Part shown: piece after piece, positions 63,058 through 64,000 of the stretch
Layout of the letters: every line of letters begins with the position of its first letter
How positions within the stretch are numbered: position 1 is the first letter of the stretch
Origin: Verrucomicrobiia bacterium DG1235
GTDB taxonomy: Bacteria > Verrucomicrobiota > Verrucomicrobiia > Opitutales > Opitutaceae
DNA: 64,000 nt
Direction: 5' to 3'
Assembly: GCA_000155695.1 (NCBI GenBank)
Contig: DS990592.1
Coordinates: forward strand, 3,658,335 to 3,722,334
The notes under the pieces: generated by a model
What the model was told of the DNA's origin: nothing
Seen by the model: only the letters and a program-made list of their open reading frames with translations
Database searches by the model: none
Translations under genes and position numbers: made by a program

Positions 63058-63447
63058 ATGATTGTTCTCGATACCCACGCCTTGCTCTGGTGGACACTTG
63101 ACCCAAGTCAACTTTCGCGAAAAGCGAAATCGACCTGTTCTCCGATAGAGGAGCAAGGAGCATATATTTCCTCGATCTCGATATGGGAACTGGGCGTTAA
63201 GATCCGTAACAAGAAATTGGATATTGGTATGAGCATTCGCGAATACGCGGAAAAAATACGAAGGCTCGGCAGCATCGAGATTGTACCAGTAACCGAATCA
63301 ATATGGATACGAAACCTCGAGTTGGAATGGGATCATCGCGACCCAGCCGACAGGACCATCGTGGCGACCGCCTTGACCCTTGATCTCCCCATTCTGAGCA
63401 AAGATAAGATCATTCGCACCTTCAAAGGCGTAAAAAGCATTTGGTAA
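63058..63447 (+). CDS. VapC-type PIN-domain toxin
   Basis: A 129-residue PIN-domain ribonuclease. The acidic metal-binding residues are in MIVLDTHALLWW (Asp5), SISIWELGVK (Glu) and HRDPADRTIVATAL (Asp pair), the order typical of the 'type II toxin VapC/PIN, DTHxLLW' group. Such toxins cut specific RNAs, commonly tRNA or rRNA, when the antitoxin is degraded. Start ATG 63058, 4 bases after the antitoxin stop. Length is normal. Confidence 0.9.
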   Translation: MIVLDTHALLWWTLDPSQLSRKAKSTCSPIEEQGAYISSISIWELGVKIRNKKLDIGMSIREYAEKIRRLGSIEIVPVTESIWIRNLELEWDHRDPADRTIVATALTLDLPILSKDKIIRTFKGVKSIW

Positions 63448-63524
63448 ATGCGCACCCCGTCCTTTGCCGGAAAGGCATAGAACAAATAAAAAGCATACCG
63501 GCGAAACTTGGTTCAATCATCCAA

Positions 63525-63553
63525 GCAAACTGAAAGTTAAACGTTCAGTTTGC
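63525..63553. repeat. 10-bp inverted repeat beyond the toxin gene
   Basis: GCAAACTGAA (63525-63534) and TTCAGTTTGC (63544-63553) are perfectly complementary with 9 bases between. It lies in the gap between the toxin gene and a convergent partial gene. It may be a two-way terminator without U-tract, or a boundary sequence of a small inserted module. Confidence 0.5.
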
Positions 63554-63589
63554 ACGGTAAACCCCAAGCTCAATATCCACTTACTCGCT

Positions 63590-64000
63590 TTAGTATCCAG
63601 TTTCCTCATCGATCAATTTCAAAAGCTCCTCGTTTCCCTCCAGCAGATCATCCATTCTTCTTAGGGCATTCGCCTGGATCGCGACGACATTTGGAATGCT
63701 CTTCAATAGTTCTGCTTTAAAATCTGGATTATTTGGGTCGCGTGGCACTGCTCTTACCCCAATTTCAAATGAATCGATATACTCTCGGGATATAGGCACC
63801 ATGTATTCTAGAAAATACCACTTACAGTCATCAAAGATCTCAGAGACGAAAACAAGATCGTTTTCGTAATAGGTCCCCATGGTTATACGCAAGTTTTGAT
63901 CACTTAAAGTAAGGCCCGATGTTTTTAGCGTTTCGTAGGCCGAAGCAAGGGGCCTCAAATTGTAAATCACAAACGCGGTACCTAAGGTTTCACGAAGTTC
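63590..64000 (-). CDS. Unknown protein, N-terminus beyond the window
   Basis: The open frame runs off the right edge; 136 C-terminal residues are visible, starting ELRETLGTAFVIYNLRPLAS and ending LLKLIDEETGY. 'MGTYYENDLVFVSEIFDDCKWYFLEYMVP' (shortened) and 'AVPRDPNNPDFKAELLKSIP' show a mixed alpha/beta protein with an acidic end. There is a GTG at 63970, but the frame stays open upstream of it, so it is probably not the start. I do not recognise the family. Confidence 0.6.
   Translation of the reverse strand, partial: ELRETLGTAFVIYNLRPLASAYETLKTSGLTLSDQNLRITMGTYYENDLVFVSEIFDDCKWYFLEYMVPISREYIDSFEIGVRAVPRDPNNPDFKAELLKSIPNVVAIQANALRRMDDLLEGNEELLKLIDEETGY

Overview
The window looks like chromosomal DNA of a marine, polysaccharide-degrading member of Verrucomicrobia, most likely class Opitutae. 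The signs are a very large TonB-dependent receptor with the acidic 'SPFEV' N-terminus common in that group, DctQ-DctM fusion TRAP permease, ADOP-type permease, DUF3127, DUF2805 and CIA30 proteins, an LpxB gene (so a Gram-negative outer membrane), and many secreted glycoside hydrolases. Most genes are GC-rich with strong C-ending codon use. The first gene and the last 1.5 kb are more AT-rich. All family names are recalled from sequence features; no database search was run.

Layout. 0-6 kb: lipid A synthesis (lpxB), a fused TRAP permease, a secreted CE15 glucuronoyl esterase and a GH105 unsaturated-uronyl hydrolase, which together read as a uronate-scavenging set. 6-10 kb: a FetAB-type exporter, a lipoprotein, a Gfo/Idh-like protein with a lost catalytic motif and a TonB-domain protein. 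10.8-15.5 kb: a leftward cluster of an outer-membrane barrel (DUF3570), ApbE flavin transferase, TlpA thioredoxin and a tiny lipoprotein (DUF4266), with overlapping ends, followed by a membrane protein, a CnrX-like metal-sensor protein and an ECF sigma factor. 15.7-20.7 kb: housekeeping and accessory genes. 20.7-22.5 kb: a mostly non-coding stretch with a tRNA-Gly(TCC), a probable structured RNA and one small secreted protein. 22.5-24 kb: an ECF sigma factor paired with an LpxR-type lipid A deacylase. 24-31 kb: a sigma-54 activator with a cysteine-rich GAF region, facing a run of small redox and detoxification enzymes that ends in a terminator, then a FAD disulfide-type oxidoreductase. 31-35 kb: a 1048-residue sensor kinase and its NarL-type regulator. 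35-46.6 kb: a leftward utilization locus (TonB receptor, beta-phosphoglucomutase, MFS transporter, GH65 phosphorylase, GH87-like and GH71/99-like enzymes) best read as an alpha-1,3-glucan/nigerose pathway. 47-52.8 kb: a TIM-barrel lipoprotein, gluconate-dehydrogenase-like subunit, GMC oxidoreductase and clan-A hydrolase, suggesting periplasmic 3-keto-glycoside chemistry. 53-62.5 kb: ADOP permease, LLM flavin oxidoreductase, GH5 cellulase, DUF2805, CIA30 and a large membrane-TPR protein. 62.8-64 kb: a Phd-VapC toxin-antitoxin pair and a truncated unknown gene.

The most interesting system is at 12.6-15.5 kb. The DUF3570 barrel carries a perfect ApbE recognition motif (Dxx[S/T]GAT), and the gene overlapping its 3' end encodes ApbE. 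I infer an outer-membrane protein carrying covalent FMN, served by a periplasmic thioredoxin and a lipoprotein ending in a conserved-looking glycine-cysteine tail (GGGGCGCN). Also notable are the inferred alpha-1,3-glucan locus, a strand-skewed octamer (GTATCCAA) far more frequent than chance, and a probable unannotated RNA near 21.0 kb.
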